From contig DATIYN010000068.1 of assembly GCA_035517595.1 (NCBI GenBank), positions 1-15,324 of the forward strand: a stretch of 15,324 bases of DNA. The letters are read 5' to 3'. The DNA is from RBG-16-66-20 sp035517595 (lineage in GTDB: Bacteria > Pseudomonadota > Gammaproteobacteria > Burkholderiales > SG8-39). Positions 6,570 through 13,117 of this stretch are shown piece by piece. The position numbers were made by a program, and so were the translations under genes. Below the pieces are notes generated by a model. It did no database searches. It was not told the DNA's origin and saw only the letters and a program-made list of their open reading frames with translations. The number at the start of each line of letters is the position of its first letter. The first letter of the stretch is position 1.

Positions 6570-8522
6570 CTACTTCTTCTGCGACTCGAGGTAGTGCAGC
6601 GGGCCGCCGCGGAACGGCGCGAAGCCGCTGCCGAAGATGAGGCCCGCGTCGATGAGCTCGCCGTCCGGAACGATTCCCTCCGCGAGGACCGCCCGCGATT
6701 CATCCAGGTAAGGCTGGATCAGCGCCTGGACGAGGCGCTCGTCGTGCGATCCGGCCGCGCCCTTCACGGGCTTGCTGTTCTCCCAGCGGTAGATGCCCTG
6801 GCCCGACTTGCGGCCGAGCTGGCCGAGCGCCACCTTGTCGAGCAGGATCTTCGGCGCCTCCGGCTCGTGCCCCTGCGCGTCCTTCTTCGCGAGCTGCTTG
6901 CCCGCGTGCAGGCAGATGTCCAGGCCCACGGTGTCGGCGAGCTCGATCGGGCCCATCGGCATGCCGAATTCCTCCATCGCCGCATCCAGCGTCTCGGCCG
7001 TCACGCCCTCGTCCAGCATGCGGAAGGCGTTCTGCAGGTAGGGCCCGAGCACGCGGTTGACGAGGAAGCCGGGCGAATCCTTCACCGGCAGCGGCAGCTT
7101 GTCGATCTGCCGGACGAAGGCGATCGCGTTCTTCACGTGAGCGGGGTTCGTTCCGGCCGCATCGACGACTTCAACCAGCATCATTTGAGGCACCGGGTTG
7201 AAGAAATGAATTCCGACCAGCCGCGACGGATCCTTGAACTGCGCGGCGATGTCCGAGAGCTTCAGGCTGGACGTATTGCTGGCCAGCACCGCGCTCGGCT
7301 TGGCCATTGCCTCGAGCTTCGCGAACAGCTCGCGCTTCGCCTTCAGGTCCTCGAAGATCGCCTCGAGGATCACGTCGGCCCTGGCGGCGCCCGTGCCGGC
7401 GACGTCCGGGATCAGGCGGTCCATCGCGTCGCGGATGCGCGCCGGCTCGCGCAGCCGGCGCTTGAAGAGCTTCGCCGCGCGCTCGACCGCGGGCGCGAGG
7501 CGCTCGGGCGAGGTGTCCTGCAGCGTGACGGTGATGCCGCGCATCGCGCAGACCGCGGCGATGTCGCCGCCCATCACGCCCGCGCCGACGATGTGCACGT
7601 GCTTCGCCCGGAAGTCCACGCCCTTGGCGAGGCCCTTCATCCTTTCCTGCAGGAAAAAGATGCGGATCAGGTTGCGCGTCGTTGGGTGCTCGGTCAGCGC
7701 CTTCAGCGAGCAGGTCGGGTCGTCCTTGCAGGCGAAAGTGTCGCCGTCGTACTGCTGCCAGGCCTTGAGGATCGCGTAGGGCGCCGGGTAGTGCTCGGGC
7801 CGCGCTCGCTTGGCGACCTGCTTCCGTGCTTGACCGACAACAACGGCTCTCAACGGACCCAAGAGCATTCTTTGAACGAAACCCAGGCCCTTCGGAGGAC
7901 GCGCTTCCAGCGTCACCATGCGCGCGGTGTTCTCGAGGATGCGCAGCGGCACCGCCTCGTCGACCAGGCCCATGCGCTTGGCGCGCCGCGCGTCGACCGT
8001 CTTGCCGGTGAGGATCATGTCGAGCGCGGCGGCCGGCCCCACGAGCTTCGGCAGCCACATCAGGCCGTGCCAGAACGGCCAGATTCCGAGCATGACCTCC
8101 GGGAACGCGAAGCGCGTCTTCGGGTCGTCGAGCGCGACGCGGTAGCGGCAGCCGAGCGCGAGCTCGAGGCCTCCGCCCATGCAGAAGCCGTTCACCATGG
8201 CGGTGGTGGGAAAGGGCAGGTCGCGCATCTTCTGCGTCATGTCCCAGCCCTTGCGCGTGAACGCGAGCGCCTCGTCGGCGTCCTTGAAGCGCACGAACTC
8301 GTTGACGTCGGCGCCCGCGATGAAGCTGTCCTTGCCCGAGCGCAGGACGAGGCCCTTGGGCCTCGCCGCGGCGATCTCGTCGAGCACGGCGAGCAGCTCG
8401 TCGATCACGTCGCGCGAGAAGGTGTTGGCCGATTCGCCCTGCTTGTCGAAGGTGAGCCAGATCAGGCCCTGCGCGTCGGTCTCGTAGCGCCAGTGCTTGT
8501 AACGCGTTTGCGCGCGGTCCAC
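6570..8522 (-). CDS. fadJ: Fatty acid oxidation complex alpha subunit: enoyl-CoA hydratase / 3-hydroxyacyl-CoA dehydrogenase
   Basis: A 650-residue bifunctional enzyme (E. coli FadJ 714, FadB 729). Hydratase domain, about 10-200: FIAGADVNEF (67-76) forms the oxyanion region, E120 (GGGLELALG) and E142 (FPEVMLGI) are the two catalytic Glu. NAD-binding domain from about 308: GAGVMGG (313-319). Dehydrogenase catalytic pair: H439 in GIHFFNP and E451. The C-terminal dehydrogenase domains reach 650. The glycine loop after E142 reads IWPFWHG instead of the usual IxPGxGG. The start is GTG at 8522, with GGGAG 8 bases upstream; the frame continues to 8609 but that would overlap the thiolase gene and adds unrelated residues. 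It follows the thiolase by 13 bases and should form a complex with it. Codons are unusually AT-rich at about 7165-7215 and 7820-7905. Confidence 0.94.
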   Translation of the reverse strand: MDRAQTRYKHWRYETDAQGLIWLTFDKQGESANTFSRDVIDELLAVLDEIAAARPKGLVLRSGKDSFIAGADVNEFVRFKDADEALAFTRKGWDMTQKMRDLPFPTTAMVNGFCMGGGLELALGCRYRVALDDPKTRFAFPEVMLGIWPFWHGLMWLPKLVGPAAALDMILTGKTVDARRAKRMGLVDEAVPLRILENTARMVTLEARPPKGLGFVQRMLLGPLRAVVVGQARKQVAKRARPEHYPAPYAILKAWQQYDGDTFACKDDPTCSLKALTEHPTTRNLIRIFFLQERMKGLAKGVDFRAKHVHIVGAGVMGGDIAAVCAMRGITVTLQDTSPERLAPAVERAAKLFKRRLREPARIRDAMDRLIPDVAGTGAARADVILEAIFEDLKAKRELFAKLEAMAKPSAVLASNTSSLKLSDIAAQFKDPSRLVGIHFFNPVPQMMLVEVVDAAGTNPAHVKNAIAFVRQIDKLPLPVKDSPGFLVNRVLGPYLQNAFRMLDEGVTAETLDAAMEEFGMPMGPIELADTVGLDICLHAGKQLAKKDAQGHEPEAPKILLDKVALGQLGRKSGQGIYRWENSKPVKGAAGSHDERLVQALIQPYLDESRAVLAEGIVPDGELIDAGLIFGSGFAPFRGGPLHYLESQKK

Positions 8523-8530
8523 GGATCTTG

Positions 8531-8535
8531 CTCCC
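8531..8535 (-). promoter_or_regulatory. Ribosome binding site fixing the fadJ start
   Basis: Read on the - strand this is GGGAG, 8 bases before the GTG at 8522 and just after the thiolase stop. It decides against the longer frame beginning at 8609. Confidence 0.6.
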
Positions 8536-9840
8536 CTATGCCGCCTCAACCAGCATCGCGCCGCCGAGGCCGCCGCCGATGCAGATGGATGCCATCCCCC
8601 GCCTCGCATTTTTTCTCTTCAATTGACGGATCAAATGCAAGACGATTCGCGCGCCGGAAGCCCCCACCGGATGCCCGAGCGCCACGGCGCCGCCATCGAC
8701 ATTGAGCCTCTCCTGGTCCAGATCGCCAAGAGCGGAATCGAGACCGAGCTGCTCCTTGCAATATTTCTCGTCCTTCCATGCCGCGAGGCAGCCCAGCACC
8801 TGCGCGGCGAAGGCCTCGTTGATTTCCCAGTAGTCCACGCCGTCGAGCTTCAGGCCGTGGCGCTGCAGGATCGGCGTCGCCGCGTGCACCGGCCCCAGGC
8901 CCATCTGCGCCGGGTCGAGCCCCGCCCATTGGGAATCGAGGATTCTTCCCATGGGTTCCAGATTGAATCTGGACACGGCGGATTCGGAGGCAAGAATCAG
9001 CCACGCGGCGCCGTCGGTGATCTGCGAGCTGTTGCCCGGCGTGACGTTGCCGTACTTGCGGTCGAAGAAGGGCCTGAGCTTGGCGAGGTTCTCCATCGAG
9101 GAGTCGCGCCGCACGCCGTCGTCCAGCGTGTAGGCGTTGCCCTTCATGTCGTAGAGGGCCTCGAGCTCGCCGCCGCCGGACTTCAAATGGCCGGCGTCCT
9201 GCGCGGCGACAACTCTCCTATGAGATCTGACCGAAAAAGAATCCATCTGCTCGCGCGTAATTCCAAAGCGGTGCGCGAGGTTCTCCGCCGTCTGCCCCAT
9301 GAGCAGCCCCACCATCGGGTCGGTGAGCCCCTTCATGATGCCGATGACCGGCGAAAGAAGGGCCTTGAGAGGAATCCTTGAGAACGTCGAAAGCCTTTCC
9401 CCGGTAGAGCGGGAAGAAGCAAGATCGGAAAACCAGTTGACCATCTTGTCGTTATAGAGGAGCGGCGCGCGCGAGAGCGCGTCCACGCCGCCTGCGAGCA
9501 CGAGGTTCGAGCGCCCGGCGAGGATGGCGTTGATGCCCGAATCGAGCGCCTGCATGCCCGAGGCGCAGTTGCGCATCACGGTCCAGCCCGGGACCTTCTG
9601 CCCGCAGCCCATGCGCAGCGCGGCCACGCGCCCGATGTTGACCTCGTCCACCGAGGGCGCGGCGCAGCCGAGGATCACCTCGTCGAGGTCGGCCGGCGCG
9701 AACTTCTGCCGCGCGAGCAGCGTCTTGCCCGCCTGCGTGGCGAGGTCCGCCGCCGCGAACACGCCGGGCCGGTTCTTCGCCTTCAGGAACGGCGTGCGCG
9801 CGCCGTCGATCACGTAGATGGGTTGCGCGTAGCCTGCCAT
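8536..9840 (-). CDS. fadI: FadI-type acetyl-CoA C-acyltransferase (3-ketoacyl-CoA thiolase)
   Basis: A 434-residue thiolase, the length of FadI (436) rather than FadA (387). The nucleophile is C92 in MRNCASGMQALDSG. The INEAFAAQVLG motif follows. H390 in VALGHPVGASGARI and C420 in SICIGGGLGGAM complete the active site. A long lid loop lies between about 140 and 190. It cleaves 3-ketoacyl-CoA with CoA to give acetyl-CoA and a shortened acyl-CoA, the last step of each beta-oxidation turn, and should pair with the bifunctional enzyme encoded 13 bases downstream. The start is ATG at 9840, with AGGGG 6 bases upstream. Several segments (about 8604-8640, 8700-8785, 8930-9000, 9210-9265, 9350-9440) use AGA, AGG, TTG, AAA and AAT codons rare in neighbouring genes, yet the frame stays intact. 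Confidence 0.94.
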   Translation of the reverse strand: MAGYAQPIYVIDGARTPFLKAKNRPGVFAAADLATQAGKTLLARQKFAPADLDEVILGCAAPSVDEVNIGRVAALRMGCGQKVPGWTVMRNCASGMQALDSGINAILAGRSNLVLAGGVDALSRAPLLYNDKMVNWFSDLASSRSTGERLSTFSRIPLKALLSPVIGIMKGLTDPMVGLLMGQTAENLAHRFGITREQMDSFSVRSHRRVVAAQDAGHLKSGGGELEALYDMKGNAYTLDDGVRRDSSMENLAKLRPFFDRKYGNVTPGNSSQITDGAAWLILASESAVSRFNLEPMGRILDSQWAGLDPAQMGLGPVHAATPILQRHGLKLDGVDYWEINEAFAAQVLGCLAAWKDEKYCKEQLGLDSALGDLDQERLNVDGGAVALGHPVGASGARIVLHLIRQLKRKNARRGMASICIGGGLGGAMLVEAA

Positions 9841-9858
9841 CGGAGTCCCCTCTGCGCG

Positions 9859-9881
9859 GCGCGCGCCTAGGCGGCGCGCGC
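9859..9881 (-). promoter_or_regulatory. Intercistronic GC hairpin between fadE and fadI
   Basis: GCGCGCGCC (9859-9867) pairs perfectly with GGCGCGCGC (9873-9881) around a 5-base loop. It covers the fadE stop codon and sits 7 bases before the fadI ribosome site. There is no T-run, so it is not a standard terminator. It could slow decay from the 3' side or tune fadI translation. Alternating GC sequence forms such pairs easily, so it may be incidental. Confidence 0.35.
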
Positions 9882-12356
9882 GGCCGGCTGCTGCTCGCGG
9901 CCGAGCTTCTGCTGGATCTCGGCGCGGCCGAAATCCTGCGGGAAGTCGTCCACCTTGACGACCTGCTTGCGCAGCGCTTCCTTGCGCTGCCAGAGCGCCA
10001 GCTCTTCGGCCGTAATGATTTGATTCTTATTTCCTAAAGTTCCTAAATCAACCCCAGGCTGCGGAACGATCTTCCCCTTCTTCACCGCCTTGCGCAGCTT
10101 CTCGTCGACCGGCTCGCTGGCGATCGTGGCGAGGAACGCCGCTTCCAGCACGCCGCCCGGGTCGGACTCGCCGCGGCCGAGGTACATGCCCTCGGTCAGC
10201 CGGTCGCGCGCCGCGCCGGGCTCGAGCAGGATCTTCGCGCTCTCGCGGTTGCGCGAGTCGAGCGGCGGCCGGAACGACATGCCGAGCGGGAAGATCACGA
10301 AGCGCAGCAGCGTGGCGAGGCTCTTCACCGGGAAATTGGACAGGATGCCGTCGATCGCCTCCTGCGCGCGGTACACGAGGTCGCGCACCACCCAGCGGAT
10401 GAGCGGCAGGTCCTCCTTCGGGCGCCCCTGGTCCTCGTAGCGCTTGAGCGTCGCCGAGAGGAGGTAGAGCATCGACAGCACGTCGCCCAGGCGCCCGGAG
10501 ATCTTTTCCTTCCTCTTCAGCGCGCCGCCCATCGCCAGCATCGACACGTCGGCGAGGAAGGCGAACGCCGAGGCGAGGCGCGAGGCGAATCGGTAGTAGT
10601 GCCGCGTCTCGGGCGCGCCGTCGCGCGGCGTCTGCCCCAGGCGCGAGCTCGTGATGCCGTGCACGAAGGCGCGCGCGCCGTTGGACAGGGTGTGGCCGAT
10701 GTGGGAGGTGAACGCGTCGTCGAACTCGATCGAGGCGGCGGCGCCGGTCATTTCCTTGGCCGCGCGCATCTCGCGCAGCACGTAGGGATGGCAGCGGATC
10801 GCGCCCTGGCCGAAGATGATCAGCGTGCGCGTGAGGATGTTCGCGCCCTCGACCGTGATGCCGACGGGCATCACCTGGTAGCCGCGGCCGACCCAGTTGT
10901 TGGGCCCGAGGCAGATGCCCTTGCCGCCGTGGATGTCCATCGCGTCGTTCACGCAGGCGCGCGCCCGCTCGGTCATGTGGTACTTCGCGATCGCCGAGAT
11001 CACCGCCGGCTTCTCGCCGAGGTCCACCGCGCCCGCGGTCATCACGCGCGTCGCGTCCATCATGTAGGCGTTGGCGGCGATCCGGCCGAGGGCCTCCTCG
11101 ACGCCCTCCAGCCGGCCGATCGGCGTCTTGAACTGCGTGCGCACGCGCGCATAGGCGCCCGTCGCGCGCGCGAGCGCCTTGGCGCCGCCCGCCGACGAGG
11201 TGGGCAGCGAGATCGAGCGGCCCGCGGCGAGGCAGCCCATCAGCATCATCCAGCCCTTGCCCGCGTAGTCCCGGCCGCCGATGATCCAGTCGAGCGGCAT
11301 GAACACGTCCTTGCCGGAGTTCGGGCCGTTCTGGAACGCGGCGTTGAGCGGCAGGTGCCGCCGGCCGATATTGACGCCCGGATGGCTGGTCGGCACCAGG
11401 GCGCAGGTGATGCCCAGGTCCTCCTTGCCTCCCAGCAGCTTCTCCGGGTCGTACAGCCTGAACGCCAGCCCGAGCAGCGTGGCGACCGGCCCGAGCGTGA
11501 TGTAGCGCTTGTCCCAGGTCACGCGCATGCCGAGCGCTTCCTTGCCCTGGTAGGTGCCCTTGCAGACCACGCCGTAGTCCGGGATCGAGGCCGCGTCCGA
11601 GCCCGCCTCCGGGCTCGTGAGCGCGAAGCAGGGGATCTCGAGGCCCTTGGCGAGGCGCGGCAGGTAGTGGTTCTTCTGCTCCTCGGTGCCGTAGTGCAGC
11701 AGCAGCTCGGCCGGCCCGAGCGAGTTCGGCACCATCACGCTGACGCCGAGCGCATTGGAGCGCGTGGAGAGCTTCAGCACCACCGCCGAGTGGCCGAGCG
11801 CCGAGAAGCCGAGGCCGCCGTACTTCTTCGGGATGATCATGCCGAAGAAGCCCTTGTCCTTCAGGTACTGCCAGACCTGCGGCGGCAGGTCCTGGCGCTC
11901 GTGCGTGACCTCCCAGTCGTCGGTCATCGCGCAGGCTTCCTCGCAGGGGCCGTCGAGGAAGGCCTGCTCCTCCGCCGAGAGCTTCGGCGCGGGGATCGCG
12001 AGCATCTTGTTCCAGTCCGGCTTGCCGGAGAACAGATCGGCGTCCCACCACACCGTGCCCGCGTCGATCGCGTCCTTCTCGGTCTGCGTCATGTCGGGCA
12101 GGATGCGCCGGAAGATCGCGAGCACGTGGTCGCTCACGAGGCGCCGGCGCAGCGCCGGGATCACGGGCACCGGCGCGATGAAGACGAACAGGAACAGCAG
12201 CACCGCGTCGGTCTGCGCCGAGAGCTGCAGCGCCGAAGCCCAGGTCGCGGCCATCAGGCCGGCCGCGACGGTCCACACCAGGATCGGCGCCTGGAAATAG
12301 GCGAGCGCCATCAGCACCGCGACGGTGGCGACGGCAAAGGCGATGTATTCGAGCAT
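9867..12356 (-). CDS. fadE: FadE-type acyl-CoA dehydrogenase, membrane-associated
   Basis: An 829-residue acyl-CoA dehydrogenase of the long FadE type (E. coli FadE 814). The N-terminus has hydrophobic segments at about 3-20, 25-45 and 51-68, which should hold it at the inner membrane. The dehydrogenase core follows: FALTSPEAGSDAAS (244-257, FAD/substrate region), MDIHGGKGICLGP (473-485) and ITVEGANILTR (500-510) followed by IFGQGAIRCHPYV (514-526), all diagnostic of FadE. The C-terminal 200 residues form the extra helical domain of this subfamily. It carries out the first, FAD-dependent oxidation of acyl-CoA to enoyl-CoA. The start is ATG at 12356 behind a strong GGAGGGGG. It follows tetR by 29 bases and precedes the thiolase by 26. 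A patch near the C-terminus (10012-10051) is strikingly AT-rich. Confidence 0.95.
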   Translation of the reverse strand: MLEYIAFAVATVAVLMALAYFQAPILVWTVAAGLMAATWASALQLSAQTDAVLLFLFVFIAPVPVIPALRRRLVSDHVLAIFRRILPDMTQTEKDAIDAGTVWWDADLFSGKPDWNKMLAIPAPKLSAEEQAFLDGPCEEACAMTDDWEVTHERQDLPPQVWQYLKDKGFFGMIIPKKYGGLGFSALGHSAVVLKLSTRSNALGVSVMVPNSLGPAELLLHYGTEEQKNHYLPRLAKGLEIPCFALTSPEAGSDAASIPDYGVVCKGTYQGKEALGMRVTWDKRYITLGPVATLLGLAFRLYDPEKLLGGKEDLGITCALVPTSHPGVNIGRRHLPLNAAFQNGPNSGKDVFMPLDWIIGGRDYAGKGWMMLMGCLAAGRSISLPTSSAGGAKALARATGAYARVRTQFKTPIGRLEGVEEALGRIAANAYMMDATRVMTAGAVDLGEKPAVISAIAKYHMTERARACVNDAMDIHGGKGICLGPNNWVGRGYQVMPVGITVEGANILTRTLIIFGQGAIRCHPYVLREMRAAKEMTGAAASIEFDDAFTSHIGHTLSNGARAFVHGITSSRLGQTPRDGAPETRHYYRFASRLASAFAFLADVSMLAMGGALKRKEKISGRLGDVLSMLYLLSATLKRYEDQGRPKEDLPLIRWVVRDLVYRAQEAIDGILSNFPVKSLATLLRFVIFPLGMSFRPPLDSRNRESAKILLEPGAARDRLTEGMYLGRGESDPGGVLEAAFLATIASEPVDEKLRKAVKKGKIVPQPGVDLGTLGNKNQIITAEELALWQRKEALRKQVVKVDDFPQDFGRAEIQQKLGREQQPAARAA

Positions 12357-12361
12357 CGGAA

Positions 12362-12369
12362 CCCCCTCC
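12362..12369 (-). promoter_or_regulatory. Strong ribosome binding site of fadE
   Basis: On the - strand this reads GGAGGGGG, with its GGAGG core 8 bases before the fadE ATG. It is the best Shine-Dalgarno in the window and suggests that fadE is translated independently of tetR although probably on the same transcript. Confidence 0.65.
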
Positions 12370-12385
12370 GGGATCGATCAGCGAG

Positions 12386-13066
12386 TCAGGCGGCCTTCTT
12401 GACGTCGGCGGCGCCGTGCAGCGGCGCGAGCAGGCCGGCCTCGAGGAACGCGGTGAGGCGCGCCTCGAGCAGGCGCGCGTCGTAGCGGTCCTCGGGCTTG
12501 CAGCCCGCGATGAGCTGCACGGTATCGGTCGCCGCGAGCGTGTAGGCGAGCGTGCCGAACATGAAATGCATGCGCCAGATGAGCTCCTCGCGCGGCATCT
12601 GCGGCAGCGCGCGCTCGAAGGCGGCCTTGAAGCGCTCCATCGCCGGCGCGTAGAGCCGGCCGATGAGGGACCGGATCTCCTTCTGCGGGTCGCTGTAGGT
12701 GCGCCCGAGCAGGCGGATGAAATTGCGGCCGCCCTTGGCGTCCTCGATCATGCGCAGGCTCACGCCGACGAAGGCGCCGATGATCTGGCGCGGGCTGAGC
12801 GGCCGGCCGCCGGCCTCCTTCTCCAGGCGCTCGAGCTCGGCGATGCGCGCGGTGTTCATCGCGTCCAGGCGCCGCTGGAACACCGCGGCGATGAGCGCGT
12901 CCTTCGAGCCGAAGTGGTAGTTGACCGCGGCCAGGTTGGCGCCCGCCTTGGCGGTGAGCTGGCGCATCGAGGTGGCCTCGAAGCCGTGCTGCATGAACAG
13001 CTCTTCGGCGGCGTCGAGGATGCGGGTGCGGGTTTCGTGGGGCGGCTTGAGTGCGCGAAGGTTCAT
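12386..13066 (-). CDS. TetR-family regulator, PsrA-like (fatty-acid degradation)
   Basis: A 226-residue TetR repressor. The DNA-binding domain spans about residues 13-58, with the helix-turn-helix in TSMRQLTAKAGANLAAVNYHFGSKDAL. The ANLAAVNYHFGSK form, with an RRLDAMNTAR stretch after it, is that of the PsrA group, which in Pseudomonas senses long-chain acyl ligands and controls beta-oxidation genes. The C-terminal ligand domain (about 90-210) resembles that group in its length and its conserved RLLGRTYSDP segment. It is the first gene of the fad operon and is divergent from the ABC exporter. A palindrome fitting PsrA sites lies 12 bases upstream of its ATG, so autoregulation and control of both sides is likely. 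The start is ATG at 13066. The ribosome site is weak (GGA). The ligand is inferred. Confidence 0.9.
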   Translation of the reverse strand: MNLRALKPPHETRTRILDAAEELFMQHGFEATSMRQLTAKAGANLAAVNYHFGSKDALIAAVFQRRLDAMNTARIAELERLEKEAGGRPLSPRQIIGAFVGVSLRMIEDAKGGRNFIRLLGRTYSDPQKEIRSLIGRLYAPAMERFKAAFERALPQMPREELIWRMHFMFGTLAYTLAATDTVQLIAGCKPEDRYDARLLEARLTAFLEAGLLAPLHGAADVKKAA

Positions 13067-13077
13067 GGCGAATCCAA

Positions 13078-13097
13078 ATTAAAACGAACGTTTGAAT
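13078..13097. promoter_or_regulatory. Candidate PsrA-type operator
   Basis: The 20-base imperfect palindrome centres on 13087/13088; 8 of 10 base pairs are complementary. Its core, AAAAC-GAAC-GTTTG (13081-13094), fits the (G/C)AAAC-N2-4-GTTTG form published for Pseudomonas PsrA sites except at the first base. It lies between tetR and the divergent ABC exporter gene and overlaps the likely -35 and spacer of the exporter promoter, so binding should block it. Control of the fad operon and tetR itself from the same site is inferred. Confidence 0.6.
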
Positions 13098-13107
13098 GGT
13101 ATAGAAT
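13079..13107 (+). promoter_or_regulatory. Promoter of the Atm1-like exporter gene
   Basis: TTAAAA (13079-13084) and TAGAAT (13102-13107) lie 17 bases apart. An alternative -10, TATAGA at 13100-13105, has an extended TGG in front. Either gives a transcript starting only about 3-6 bases before the ATG at 13118. Confidence 0.5.
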
Positions 13108-13117
13108 CCGCGCCTCG

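Noticed and set aside
8523..8609. Longer N-terminus for the FadJ-like protein, starting at 8609
   Set aside because: The extra 29 residues resemble no family member and would overlap the thiolase gene, while GGGAG precedes the GTG at 8522.
8957..8973. A 17-base palindrome, TCCAGATT-G-AATCTGGA, inside the thiolase gene
   Set aside because: It encodes ordinary residues in one of the low-GC patches, has no neighbouring promoter, and an 8-pair palindrome is near chance expectation for a window this size.
12416..13117. Long upstream extension of the ABC exporter frame
   Set aside because: It runs antisense through tetR and the operator and yields Arg/Glu-rich sequence without homology; ATG 13118 begins the typical N-terminus.
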